From the NCBI GenBank assembly GCA_002919305.1, contig PKFB01000066.1:1-64000 (forward strand): 64,000 bases of DNA, in the 5' to 3' direction. Shown in pieces: positions 41,040 through 49,438 of the stretch (positions are counted from its first letter, which is position 1; each line of letters starts with the position of its first letter). The notes under the pieces are model-generated. The model worked only from the letters and a program-made list of their open reading frames with translations. It was not told the origin of the DNA and made no database searches. Both the position numbers and the translations under genes were made by a program. This DNA is from Actinomycetales bacterium (GTDB lineage: Bacteria > Actinomycetota > Actinomycetes > Mycobacteriales > Micromonosporaceae).

Positions 41040-43556
41040 TCAATATCCCGTCAGCTGGCCAACGTCGGTGACGCGCAGCACCGCCGTTCCCGCCTCGTCG
41101 GAGGCTGCCAGGTCCACTTCGGCGCTGATTCCCCAGTCGTGGTGCCCCTCGGGGTCATCCAGGATCTGCCGCACCACCCACCGGTCGGGCTGCTGGTCGA
41201 TCATCAGCAACGCCGGTCCGCGTGCGTCGGGGCCGGTCTGAATCTCGTCGTACTCGGCGAAATAAGGCTCCAGCGCGGCCTCCCATGCCTCGGCATCCCA
41301 GCCGTACTCGCCATCGAGCTCGCCCAGCTCGTCCCACCGCCGCAACGCCGCCAACTCGACCCGCCGGAACAACGCATTGCGGATCAGGACCCGGAACGCC
41401 CGAGGGTTGGCGGTGACCGCGGGTGGGCGTTCCTCGACCACCCTGCCCGCCGTCTCTGGCCGGGGGTCACGCAGACGCTCCCACTCATCGATCAGGCTGG
41501 AGTCCACCTGCCGGACCAGCTCCCCTAACCACTCGATGAGGTCCGTCAGCTCCTCGGTCCGGGCGTCCTCGGGCACCGTCTGACGCAACGCTTTGTACGC
41601 GTCGGCCAGGTACCGCAGCACCAGCCCCTCCGACCGCGCCAGCCCGTAGAAGTTGACGTACTCCACGAAGGTCATCGCCCGCTCGTACATGTCTCGAGCC
41701 ACGGACTTGGGCGACAGCTCATAGTCGGAGACCCAGGGATGGCCCCGCCGGTACATCTCATACGCGGACTCCAGCAGCTCCGCCAGTGGCCTGGGGTGGG
41801 TCACCTCCTCCAGCTGCTCCATCCGCTCGTCATAGTCCATCCCCTCGGCCTTCATCCGCGCCACCGCCTCGCCGCGCGCCTTGAACCGCTGCGCGGCCAG
41901 CACCGGGCGTGGATCCTCCAATGTGGACTCAATCACCGACAGTACGTCCAGGGCGTAGGTGGGTGAGTCCGGATCGAGCAGTTCGATAGCGGCCAGCGCG
42001 AACGGCGACAACGGCTGATTGAGCGCGAAGTCGAACTGGAGGTCCACGGTCAGCCGGACCGTACGCCCCTGCTCGTCAGGCTCAGGTAGCCGCTCGATCA
42101 CGCCGCCGGCGAGCAGGGCACGGTAGATGGCGATGGCACGCCGGATGTGGCGTCGCTGAGCGGCGCGGTCCTCATGGTTGTCGGTCAACAGGTGCCGCAT
42201 CGCGGCGAACGCGTCCCCGGGCCGGGCGATCACGTTGAGCAGCATCGAGTGGCTGACCTGGAAACTGGACTTCAACGGCTCCGGCTCGGCCGACACCAGT
42301 CGTTCGAAGGTCGCCTTGCTCCAGGACACAAAACCCTCGGGTGGCTTCTTCTTCACCACCTTGCGGCGCTTCTTCGGGTCGTTACCGGCCTTGGCCAGGG
42401 CACGCTCGTTCTCAATGACGTGTTCGGGAGCCTGCACCACCACATTGCCGACGACGTCGAAACCGGCCCGGCCGGCCCGGCCGGCGATCTGATGGAACTC
42501 CCGCGCCTGCAGATGCCGGACACGCTGACCGTCGAACTTGCTCAGCGCGGTGAACAGCACGGTCCGGATGGGGATGTTGACACCGACCCCGAGTGTGTCG
42601 GTACCGCAAATCACCTTCAGCAACCCGGCCTGCGCCAGGGTCTCCACCAGACGTCGGTATTTAGGCAGCATGCCGGCGTGGTGCACTCCGATCCCATGCC
42701 TGACCAGTCGGGACAGCGTCCGACCGAATCCGGCGGTGAACCGGAAGTTGCCGATCGCCTTGGCGATGGCCTCCTTCTCCGCGCGCGTACAGACGTTGAT
42801 GCTCATCAACGCCTGGGCGCGTTCCAAGGCGGCTGCCTGGGTGAAGTGGACGACGTAGATCGGCGCCTGGTCGGCCTCCAGCAGCTCCTCGATGGTCTCG
42901 TGCAGGGGAGTGGTGACATACGAGTAGTGCAGCGGCACCGGCCGCTCCGCTGACCGCACCACCGCGGTGGGGCGCCCGGTGCGGCGCGTTAAATCCTTCT
43001 CAAAGCGCGTAACGTCACCTAACGTCGCCGACATCAGGAGGAACTGGGCCTGCGGCAGCTCGATCAACGGCACCTGCCAGGCCCACCCCCGGTCCGGTTC
43101 GGCGTAGAAGTGAAACTCGTCCATCACCACCTGGCCGACATCGGCATCCGCTCCCTCCCGGAGCGCGATGTTTGCCAGGATCTCCGCCGTGCAGCAGATG
43201 AGCGGCGCGTCATCGTTGACGCTGGCGTCGCCGGTCATCATCCCGACGTTGGCCGGACCGAAGATTTCGCACAACGCGAAGAACTTCTCCGACACCAGCG
43301 CCTTGATGGGGGCGGTGTAGAACGTGGTGCGGTCGGTGGCCAGGGCCGCGAAGTGCGCCCCGGTCGCCACCAGGCTCTTTCCTGAACCGGTGGGGGTGGC
43401 CAGGATCACGTTGGCGCCGGAGACGATCTCGATCAGCGCCTCTTCCTGGTGGGGGTAGAGCGTGATCCCCTGTTTCTCCACCCACTCCACAAAGGTGGCA
43501 TACAGCGTATCGGGATCGGCGTCTGCGGGATCCGGGATCACGTCATTGAGCGTCAT
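41040..43556 (-). CDS. DEAD/DEAH-box RNA helicase of the Ski2-like, DUF3516 type
   Basis: 838 residues. Helicase motifs: YPHQEEALIEI (Q-type), ATPTGSGKS at 53-61 (Walker A), MDEFHFY with D146-E147-F148-H149 (motif II), LMSATLGD (III), and in the second RecA domain VICGTDTLGVGVNIPIRTVLF and HQIAGRAGRAGFD (VI). The C-terminal 350 residues are of the DUF3516 type found in actinobacterial members. It is likely an ATP-dependent RNA unwinding enzyme acting in RNA turnover or ribosome work. The predicted cytoplasmic protein stands alone, converging on nothing and divergent from the DUF4389 gene. Confidence 0.92.
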   Translation of the reverse strand: MTLNDVIPDPADADPDTLYATFVEWVEKQGITLYPHQEEALIEIVSGANVILATPTGSGKSLVATGAHFAALATDRTTFYTAPIKALVSEKFFALCEIFGPANVGMMTGDASVNDDAPLICCTAEILANIALREGADADVGQVVMDEFHFYAEPDRGWAWQVPLIELPQAQFLLMSATLGDVTRFEKDLTRRTGRPTAVVRSAERPVPLHYSYVTTPLHETIEELLEADQAPIYVVHFTQAAALERAQALMSINVCTRAEKEAIAKAIGNFRFTAGFGRTLSRLVRHGIGVHHAGMLPKYRRLVETLAQAGLLKVICGTDTLGVGVNIPIRTVLFTALSKFDGQRVRHLQAREFHQIAGRAGRAGFDVVGNVVVQAPEHVIENERALAKAGNDPKKRRKVVKKKPPEGFVSWSKATFERLVSAEPEPLKSSFQVSHSMLLNVIARPGDAFAAMRHLLTDNHEDRAAQRRHIRRAIAIYRALLAGGVIERLPEPDEQGRTVRLTVDLQFDFALNQPLSPFALAAIELLDPDSPTYALDVLSVIESTLEDPRPVLAAQRFKARGEAVARMKAEGMDYDERMEQLEEVTHPRPLAELLESAYEMYRRGHPWVSDYELSPKSVARDMYERAMTFVEYVNFYGLARSEGLVLRYLADAYKALRQTVPEDARTEELTDLIEWLGELVRQVDSSLIDEWERLRDPRPETAGRVVEERPPAVTANPRAFRVLIRNALFRRVELAALRRWDELGELDGEYGWDAEAWEAALEPYFAEYDEIQTGPDARGPALLMIDQQPDRWVVRQILDDPEGHHDWGISAEVDLAASDEAGTAVLRVTDVGQLTGY

Positions 43557-43864
43557 GGCCGCTCAATCGTGCCCGGAGTCCTACCGCATCGCCAAACTGA
43601 GGCGTCCTACCTCACGATATTTCGCCCCCGGGACGCGTCTTCGGCCAGGGTCCGGCGACGCGGCATGAGGCGACGTCTGATCCCGAATACGGCATCCCAG
43701 GTATGTCATCCCGGGCACGCGCCCGGGCCCCGCCCGCACACCGCCACGTTTGACCTCTCCACCCAAATTCTCCACCTCACCCTCATTCACCCGTTTGACA
43801 TGGGAATCTGCCAAAGGCGGTGCGTCCCATCGCCACCAGTGACGACCGTCAGCGGGGAGGGACC
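43557..43864. other. Divergent promoter region, no gene
   Basis: About 300 bases between the helicase gene and the DUF4389 gene. No conserved element was recognised. Confidence 0.4.
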
Positions 43865-44557
43865 ATGAATATCGATCAACCCGTAGTGGTCTGGGCCAGA
43901 CGGGACGACGCTCTCAGTCGCTGGTTGTGGCTGGTCAAATGGCTGCTTCTGATCCCCCACTACATCGTTCTGGTGTTTTTGTGGTTCGCCTTCTGGGTGC
44001 TCACCCTCATCGCCGCCGTCGTCGTGCTGTTCACACGGCGTTACCCCGCCGGGATTCATCGGTTCAACGTCGGGGTGATGCGGTGGAGTTGGCGGGTCTC
44101 CTACTACGGCTACGGGGTGCTCGGCACCGACCGTTACCCGCCGTTCACCCTGAAGGAGGTCCCCACCTACCCCGCCGGCCTGCATATCGCGCATCCTGAG
44201 CGGCTGCCGCGGTGGCGGGCGCTGCTCAGCTGGCTGCTGGCGATCCCGCACCTGGTGATCGTCAATGCCTTCTTCACCGGCTTCTGGGGCGACTGGAACC
44301 GCGACGGTGGAGGAGACGTCCGGCCCGGACTCAGCCTGGCCTCCACGCTCGTGCTCATCGTGGCGCTGATGTTGCTGGTCACCGGGCGCCGGCCACACGG
44401 GCTTTACGACCTGCTGGTGGGCTTTCACCGGTGGGCGATCCGGGCCGGGGCGTACGCCGCTTTCCTGACCACACCGTACCCACCGTTCCGCCTCGACATG
44501 GGTGACCACGATGTGGCGGCCGACCGTGTCGGCCCGGCCACCGGCCCACCCCACTGA
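43865..44557 (+). CDS. DUF4389-family membrane protein
   Basis: 230 residues from ATG 43865 with GGGGAGGGA upstream. Two similar halves each have LLLIPHYIVL-type or LLAIPHLVIVNAFF-type helices, PHY/PHL turns, and the sequence VLFTRRYPAGIHRFNVGVMRW; the second half repeats GLYDLLVGFHRWAIRAGAYAAFLTTPYPPFRLDMG. This internal repeat with four or so membrane segments is the DUF4389 pattern. Function unknown. It has its own promoter and ends at a shared terminator. Confidence 0.85.
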   Translation: MNIDQPVVVWARRDDALSRWLWLVKWLLLIPHYIVLVFLWFAFWVLTLIAAVVVLFTRRYPAGIHRFNVGVMRWSWRVSYYGYGVLGTDRYPPFTLKEVPTYPAGLHIAHPERLPRWRALLSWLLAIPHLVIVNAFFTGFWGDWNRDGGGDVRPGLSLASTLVLIVALMLLVTGRRPHGLYDLLVGFHRWAIRAGAYAAFLTTPYPPFRLDMGDHDVAADRVGPATGPPH

Positions 44558-44560
44558 AAA

Positions 44561-44599
44561 CCCCCGTTGATCACCGAGGCTTCCGATGATCAACGGGGG
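44561..44599. terminator. Bidirectional terminator
   Basis: CCCCCGTTGATCA (44561-44573) pairs exactly with TGATCAACGGGGG (44587-44599) around 13 bases. An A-run precedes it and converging genes lie on both sides. Confidence 0.85.
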
Positions 44600-44630
44600 T
44601 GGGTTGGGTGGATGATGCTAAGTAACGGAC

Positions 44631-45638
44631 TTAGGCGCCGGCTGAATTCAGCCGCTCCAACTGCTCCGGGGTCAGCTTGATGTCCAGCGCCGGCAGCGCC
44701 GCCTCGTACTGCTCCAGGGTGCGCGGCCCGATCAGCGGGATCACCGTCGGCGACTCCTGGTGCAGCAACCACGCCAGGACCAGCTGGTTGGGGGTCACGT
44801 TGAGCTCGGCCGCCATCTCGGTCAGCACCGCGATCCGCGCCTCAGCGTCGGGGCCCTCGTACGACTCCATGATCCAGTGCCCCTTGCGCTTCTCGGCCGA
44901 GTCGTAGATCCCCTTCAGGATCGGTGAGTACGCCACCAGGGTCAGGTCGGGGTGCTCGGTCAGGTAGTCCCACTGCTCGTCGTCGACGATCGAGACGTTC
45001 GACAGACCGGCCCGGCGCCGCAGGTACGAGTGCTGCTGCTGCAGCGCGACTGGGGCGGGCCAGCCGTTACGCTCACACAGCTGGCGGATCCGCTCCAGGC
45101 GCCAGGTGCGGACATTGGACCACCCGATGTACCGCGCCTTACCGGCCCGGACAATCTCCGCGAGGGCCTCCAGGGTCTCCTCCAGGGGGGTGGAGCGGTC
45201 GTCGACGTGCACGTAGTACAGATCGACGTAGTCGGTCTGTAGCCGGCGTAGGCTGGCGTCGATCGACTGCCGGAGTGTTTCGGCGCCGGCGCCGACGAAG
45301 CGCTGGCGGGCGATCGTCCAGTCCGGCTCGCCGTTCGTCCACGCCTCACCCGGGTTGTGGATCCGGGCGCTGCCCTTGGTCGCTAGGAACACCTGGTCAC
45401 GACGCTTGGTACGCGCGAACCACCGCCCCAGGAGCGACTCGCTGTGCCCGCCTTCGGTGCCGCGCTCCGCCCACCACTGGTAGCAGTCAGCCGTGTCGAG
45501 AAAGTTGCCACCGGCGTCGACGTAGCGGTCCAGGATCCGCATCGACGTCTCCTCGTCGGTGGTGCTGCCCATCAACATGCAGCCCAGGGAGAGCTGGCTG
45601 ACCTGCTCACCGGTCCGACCCAGTTCCACGGTCTTCAC
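44631..45638 (-). CDS. Aldo/keto reductase
   Basis: 335 residues. It starts MKTVELGRTGEQVSQLSLGCMLMG, typical of the AKR family; NFLDTADCYQWW contains the catalytic Asp and Tyr, YYVHVDDRSTPLEETLEAL the active-site His region, and IGWSNVR plus LVAYSPILKGIYD the cofactor-binding strands. The C-terminal PLIGPRTLEQYEAALPALDIKLTPEQ fits too. It reduces aldehydes or ketones with NADPH in the cytoplasm; the substrate is not evident. A single gene, ending at the 44561 terminator. Confidence 0.92.
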   Translation of the reverse strand: MKTVELGRTGEQVSQLSLGCMLMGSTTDEETSMRILDRYVDAGGNFLDTADCYQWWAERGTEGGHSESLLGRWFARTKRRDQVFLATKGSARIHNPGEAWTNGEPDWTIARQRFVGAGAETLRQSIDASLRRLQTDYVDLYYVHVDDRSTPLEETLEALAEIVRAGKARYIGWSNVRTWRLERIRQLCERNGWPAPVALQQQHSYLRRRAGLSNVSIVDDEQWDYLTEHPDLTLVAYSPILKGIYDSAEKRKGHWIMESYEGPDAEARIAVLTEMAAELNVTPNQLVLAWLLHQESPTVIPLIGPRTLEQYEAALPALDIKLTPEQLERLNSAGA

Positions 45639-45932
45639 GACGAAAACTCCTCATCGCGTTATATGTCGGGAAATCTGTCAGGTCACCGCGTCGCATGCTG
45701 CCCCGCGACGTCTGCACACGACCCTAGGCCAGATTGATCTGTTTGGATGAGCCAATAAGCTCATGGAATCCCAGACCAATGTCCATCTGGTGGGCTTTTA
45801 TCCATGGGCTCCCACCCCGCCGAGGAAGCCGTCGTCGCCGTCATCGCGGCCGCGTCACCGCTGTCATGCGTGTGAGGCGTGCTGCTGGGCGTGGTTCGGC
45901 TGGCCGCACCCGCGTACCACTTCCCCTGCCCG
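45639..45932. other. Gap, no gene seen
   Basis: The sequence from 45639 to 45932 has no supported gene. Open frames on the plus strand are Arg/Pro-rich shadows without ribosome sites. Confidence 0.4.
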
Positions 45933-46598
45933 TCAGGGTTCGGCGTCGGTACGGACCGCCCGCCCCAGAACGTGCGGCGCGGAGGGGAACACAGACCGGG
46001 GTGGAAACCGGAACCGGCTCAGCTCCTCGATACGGAAGCCGGCCTGCTCCATGGCCGCGACCGTGTCGCGACCGGTCCGACAGCCTCCGAACAGACGGGG
46101 CCAGAGGAACCGGTCGACGACTTGCTGCGCCCGGCGCATCGAGCTGCCCGGTTCGGCTGCGACGTGCTCCAGGAAACGCACCTGCCCGCCCGGACGGAGC
46201 ACCCGACACAGCTCAGCGAGGGCGTCGGCCTGGCTGGGCACGGAGCACAACACGAGCGACACCACCGCCGCGTCGACGCTCGCGTCCGGCAGCGGCAAGG
46301 CCTGGGCCAGGCCGTCCACCACCTGCACCGGGACCGTCGCCTGTTGAGCGGCCTGGTGCGCTATGGCCCGCAGCCGGGGTTCTGGTTCCACCGCCACCAC
46401 ACCGGTGACCTCCGGCGGGTAGTGCCTGAAGTTAAGACCGTTCCCGGCGCCGACCTCGACTACCCGACCGGTCAATCCCGCCAGCAGGCGCTGCCGTAGC
46501 TGCGCCACGCCTGCCTGTTCCATCTTTGGACTGAGCCACGCGTACAGCCGGGCGAACATCGGATGGCTGACCGGCTGGTGTCCACTCGTCACCTGCAC
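45933..46598 (-). CDS. Class I SAM-dependent methyltransferase
   Basis: 221 residues. Motif I VVEVGAGNGLNFRHYP, a post-motif GVVAVEPEPRL acidic position, LPDASVDAAVVSLVLCSV (motif II/III) and LRPGGQVRFLEHV (motif post-III) match the UbiE/PMT-type Methyltransf_11 fold. The N-terminus HPMFARLYAWLSPKMEQAGV is common to small-molecule methyltransferases of this group. Substrate unknown. It is alone, with gaps on both sides. Confidence 0.88.
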   Translation of the reverse strand: MQVTSGHQPVSHPMFARLYAWLSPKMEQAGVAQLRQRLLAGLTGRVVEVGAGNGLNFRHYPPEVTGVVAVEPEPRLRAIAHQAAQQATVPVQVVDGLAQALPLPDASVDAAVVSLVLCSVPSQADALAELCRVLRPGGQVRFLEHVAAEPGSSMRRAQQVVDRFLWPRLFGGCRTGRDTVAAMEQAGFRIEELSRFRFPPRSVFPSAPHVLGRAVRTDAEP

Positions 46599-46842
46599 CC
46601 CCGGTGCGTCGTCCTGTTCCTGTCATGGTCACCGTACGGTGAGATCCGCGCTTGTCAGCGGCGAACGATCACAGGGGTACGCGGTCAGCGAAATACCGCG
46701 GCTTCGATGCCGCGGTGATGGCGCCGGTGTGCTCACCGCTGCCACACTGCTGGCGACCAAGGTCCAGGGGATGCGGCTGGGCGTCGAACACCAGGACGAA
46801 TACCAGGGGCGGGAAGACGACGCGTACGTCGTCTCAGTCGTC
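46599..46842. other. Gap between methyltransferase and GGDEF genes
   Basis: No supported gene. Open frames on both strands lack ribosome sites. Confidence 0.35.
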
Positions 46843-47472
46843 TCAGGAGTGGGCGACGCGGATACAGTCCCGGCCGTGGCGTTTGGCGTCGCGTAGCGCC
46901 ACATCGGCGTCGAGGACCAACGTGGCCAGATCCAAAATCGCCACCTCGGCGGGTGTATAGGCCGCCACTCCGATCGATACGGTACGCCCGGTGATCGTCA
47001 CGGTTCGCGTGCGACTGACCCGGGCGGGGATGGCTAAAGCTCTGACCTCTGCACGGATGCGTTGCGCGATCCGCACCGCGTCGTCCCTGCTGACTCCGGG
47101 CAGCAACGCGAGAAACTCGTCCCCGGCGTAACCGCCGTAGCGGCCCACCAGGCCAATCTCACCGACCGCGCCACGCAGCACCGCCGCCACGGCCCGCAGC
47201 ACAGCGTCCCCGGCTGGATGTCCATAGGCGTCATTGACCTGTTTGAATCGGTCCAGGTCGAGGATGATCAGGGCGACCCGATTCCCTTCCTGACGGGCAC
47301 GCGCGAATGCGTGTGCGGCGGCACGGTTCCAGCCGGATCGGTCCAGGACCTCGGTTAATTCATCGGTCAACGGCCTGCCGCACGACTGGCAGTACGCGAC
47401 CTGCGTACTGTCCACAGCAGACGCGGTCGGTAGGAGCTCGGGCTGCTCCTCACAGATAGGTCGAGTGACCAT
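46843..47472 (-). CDS. GGDEF-domain protein with altered signature
   Basis: 209 residues from ATG 47472, with GGAGGGG upstream. The N-terminus has a possible Cys pair (YCQSCGRPLTDELTEV) before the GGDEF domain: NRAAAHAFARARQEGNRVALIILDLDRFKQVNDAYGHPAGDAVL. The active-site loop reads RYGGYAGDEFLALLPG, so extra residues are inserted before GDEF compared with the canonical RYGGDEF, and the inhibitory RxxD site is absent. It may still make cyclic di-GMP or may be degenerate. No membrane segment is seen. It diverges from an EspR-like regulator across a doublet palindrome. Confidence 0.85.
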   Translation of the reverse strand: MVTRPICEEQPELLPTASAVDSTQVAYCQSCGRPLTDELTEVLDRSGWNRAAAHAFARARQEGNRVALIILDLDRFKQVNDAYGHPAGDAVLRAVAAVLRGAVGEIGLVGRYGGYAGDEFLALLPGVSRDDAVRIAQRIRAEVRALAIPARVSRTRTVTITGRTVSIGVAAYTPAEVAILDLATLVLDADVALRDAKRHGRDCIRVAHS

Positions 47473-47585
47473 TATCGACCCCCTCCGGGGAACTTCGACG
47501 TTCGCGAGGAACCACACAGGCCACCCCGGATGAGCTGACGAGGGAGGCGGCCGTTGTGTGGCGTTTGCTTAGCTCCCACCGCAGC

Positions 47586-47630
47586 CAACTATCAGTTGAC
47601 CTTGTCTTTATGCGATTCAACTGATAGTTG
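47586..47630. promoter_or_regulatory. Doublet palindromic operator between GGDEF and EspR-like genes
   Basis: CAACT-ATC-AGTTG (47586-47598) and CAACT-GAT-AGTTG (47618-47630) are each palindromic and together form a larger inverted repeat. Their centres are 32 bases apart, about three helical turns. Dimeric regulators that bind side by side, such as EspR-like proteins, use such arrangements. Confidence 0.75.
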
Positions 47631-47770
47631 AGGTCTAACGGTACGTGAGTCTAGGCTCACGCCAGCCGATACTGTCAACCGCCAACCAAAAAGTAGATGA
47701 GTGCGTTTGCACACAATCTGCGAAGGCGGTAACAACGGTTGTTCCCATGTACGCGGTGGAGGTGTGAGCG

Positions 47771-48205
47771 GTGCCTGGTGCCGCGGCTCGATCGACACTG
47801 GCCGGCAAACTGGACAGGCTCTTCGAAGACATTCGCCCGGATGGGCCCAACGGGCGGAAATACACCAACGCCGAGGTCGCTGAAGCGATCAAGAGAGCAA
47901 ATCCTGGGCTTCGGTGCAGTGGTGCCTACCTGTCCGCGCTCCGCCGAGGGACCAAGCGGAATCCATCAACGGATCTCCTGACGGCACTGGCCCGTTTCTT
48001 CGGGGTACCAGGTTCCTACTTCCTTGACGATGTGACCACTGCACAAACCGATGCTGAGATCGATTTAGCGAGGGTGGCCTGTAATCTCGGGGTCCGTCGG
48101 TTGGCGGTTCGAGCATTGGATCTCTCCCCGGAAGGTCTGCGGGTAGCTAATGAGATGATCGAGCAGGTCATCGCGCTGGATAAGAAATCCAGGAGCGCTG
48201 GATGA
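47771..48205 (+). CDS. EspR-like Xre-family regulator
   Basis: 144 residues from GTG 47771 with GGAGGTG upstream. The N-terminal part reads LAGKLDRLFEDIRPDGPNGRKYTNAEVAEAIK and YLSALRRGTKRNPSTDLLTALARFFGVPGSYFLDD, which follows the helix-turn-helix of mycobacterial EspR closely; the C-terminal helix (LRVANEMIEQVIALDK) would be for dimerisation. EspR-like proteins act as nucleoid-associated regulators that bridge distant sites. The doublet palindrome 140 bases upstream is its likely autoregulatory site. Confidence 0.85.
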   Translation: MPGAAARSTLAGKLDRLFEDIRPDGPNGRKYTNAEVAEAIKRANPGLRCSGAYLSALRRGTKRNPSTDLLTALARFFGVPGSYFLDDVTTAQTDAEIDLARVACNLGVRRLAVRALDLSPEGLRVANEMIEQVIALDKKSRSAG

Positions 48206-48664
48206 CCGTCATTTACTGGATGGTGACGCGGCGAACACTATTAACGAATAGCGGCCACCGGTAACACGCGGCGCCGGGAGTGAGAGCGACCACCATCACG
48301 CCTGGTGAACAGCGCACTACAGGAGCGGTGAGTCTCCGGGCTTTGAGGCGCTACGCCGCAGCACCTGCCCCGCTCCGTCCGCGCCTCTCTGCTCCGCTTC
48401 TCACGGAGCGGAGACCCCGCCGGTACCTGGGGAAACGATGCACCAACCGGTTCCCCCTCTCGTCCGCTCCGCTCCCGGCTCCGTCACCGAGGTGTGGCTG
48501 CCCCGCTCCCGTCGGCTGTTAGGCGCGGGGACGCCCCGCCAGTCCGCGTTCTCGGTTCTCCCCTCTCCATTCTTCATCCTGGACTTCCTAGAGCAGGGCG
48601 CGTACCGGGGATCTCACCGCCATTGTTCAGCCGTGCCCGAGTACGGATCGGAATTCTTTTAATT

Positions 48665-48680
48665 CTTACTACCGAGTAAG
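48665..48680. promoter_or_regulatory. TetR-like palindrome in a gene-free stretch
   Basis: CTTACT and AGTAAG are exact complements around ACCG. No matching regulator is adjacent. Confidence 0.35.
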
Positions 48681-48787
48681 GTCAACCGCTGGATCCCGGC
48701 GTTTCCCCAAGGCGTCGCCGCCTTCACCACCATAGCCTACCATCGGTTAACGATCTCATTAAGGAAGCTTTCCCGCTCCACACATTT

Positions 48788-48804
48788 CCGATAAGAATTA
48801 TCGG
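48788..48804. promoter_or_regulatory. 17-bp palindrome in a gene-free stretch
   Basis: CCGATAA and TTATCGG are exact complements around GAA. It may be an operator or the stem of a small RNA. Confidence 0.35.
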
Positions 48805-49438
48805 GGTACGCCGTGCTCGAAGGCGTGAAACTGTACGCCGTCGCGGGTGTCTTCGCTGCGTCCCCCTGGGGGCGCCGGTACCGTCTTGTGAGAGGTACGC
48901 GACAGTGAGCTGGGACACTCTGTGGTACACACTCTCCGGTCTGCTCGGAGCGTCACGTCACCCAGTGCGATGGATCAGCCGCGTCCTTTAGTTTCCGACC
49001 GCACCCGCTTTTTCCTCCGCCTGGTCCGAGGCGATCGGATACATCGACCCGGTTTCGGGCGTGACCAATTCCGCGATGCACCTGCCCTATCGCCTCGTCA
49101 TCGCCTTTTCGGCCTGTCCTCAAATTCTGGCACCGCTCCAAATCAGGGGCGTCGGATGGGCTCGGTCGCCCGTCCGCCACGGCCGTCACGATATCTCACT
49201 CTGACAGATTTCATGATCGCAACTTTCACCCTGAGTGATATTCCCAGCCTCTCCCCCGCTCACCCCGCCGCAACGACGCGACTCCGATTCATTCTCATGC
49301 CAAAGCCGGATAATTGTAGATATGACTCTCATCAACGTCATAAGCAACCTGTTCACTGTCATAGCTGGTCATAACCCCAGACGCGGGCGGCAAGGGCGCC
49401 GACGGCACGACACGAGCAACACAGCAGAAGCGGGAGGC

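Larger units (their letters stand above)
48206..49438. other. 1.2-kb gap with two palindromes, no clear gene
   Basis: No frame in this stretch has both a ribosome site and coding bias. It contains CTTACT-ACCG-AGTAAG (48665-48680), which looks like a TetR-type operator, and CCGATAA-GAA-TTATCGG (48788-48804). Base composition changes from GC-rich to mixed after 48,600. It may hold a decayed gene, a regulatory RNA or only long promoters. Confidence 0.4.
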
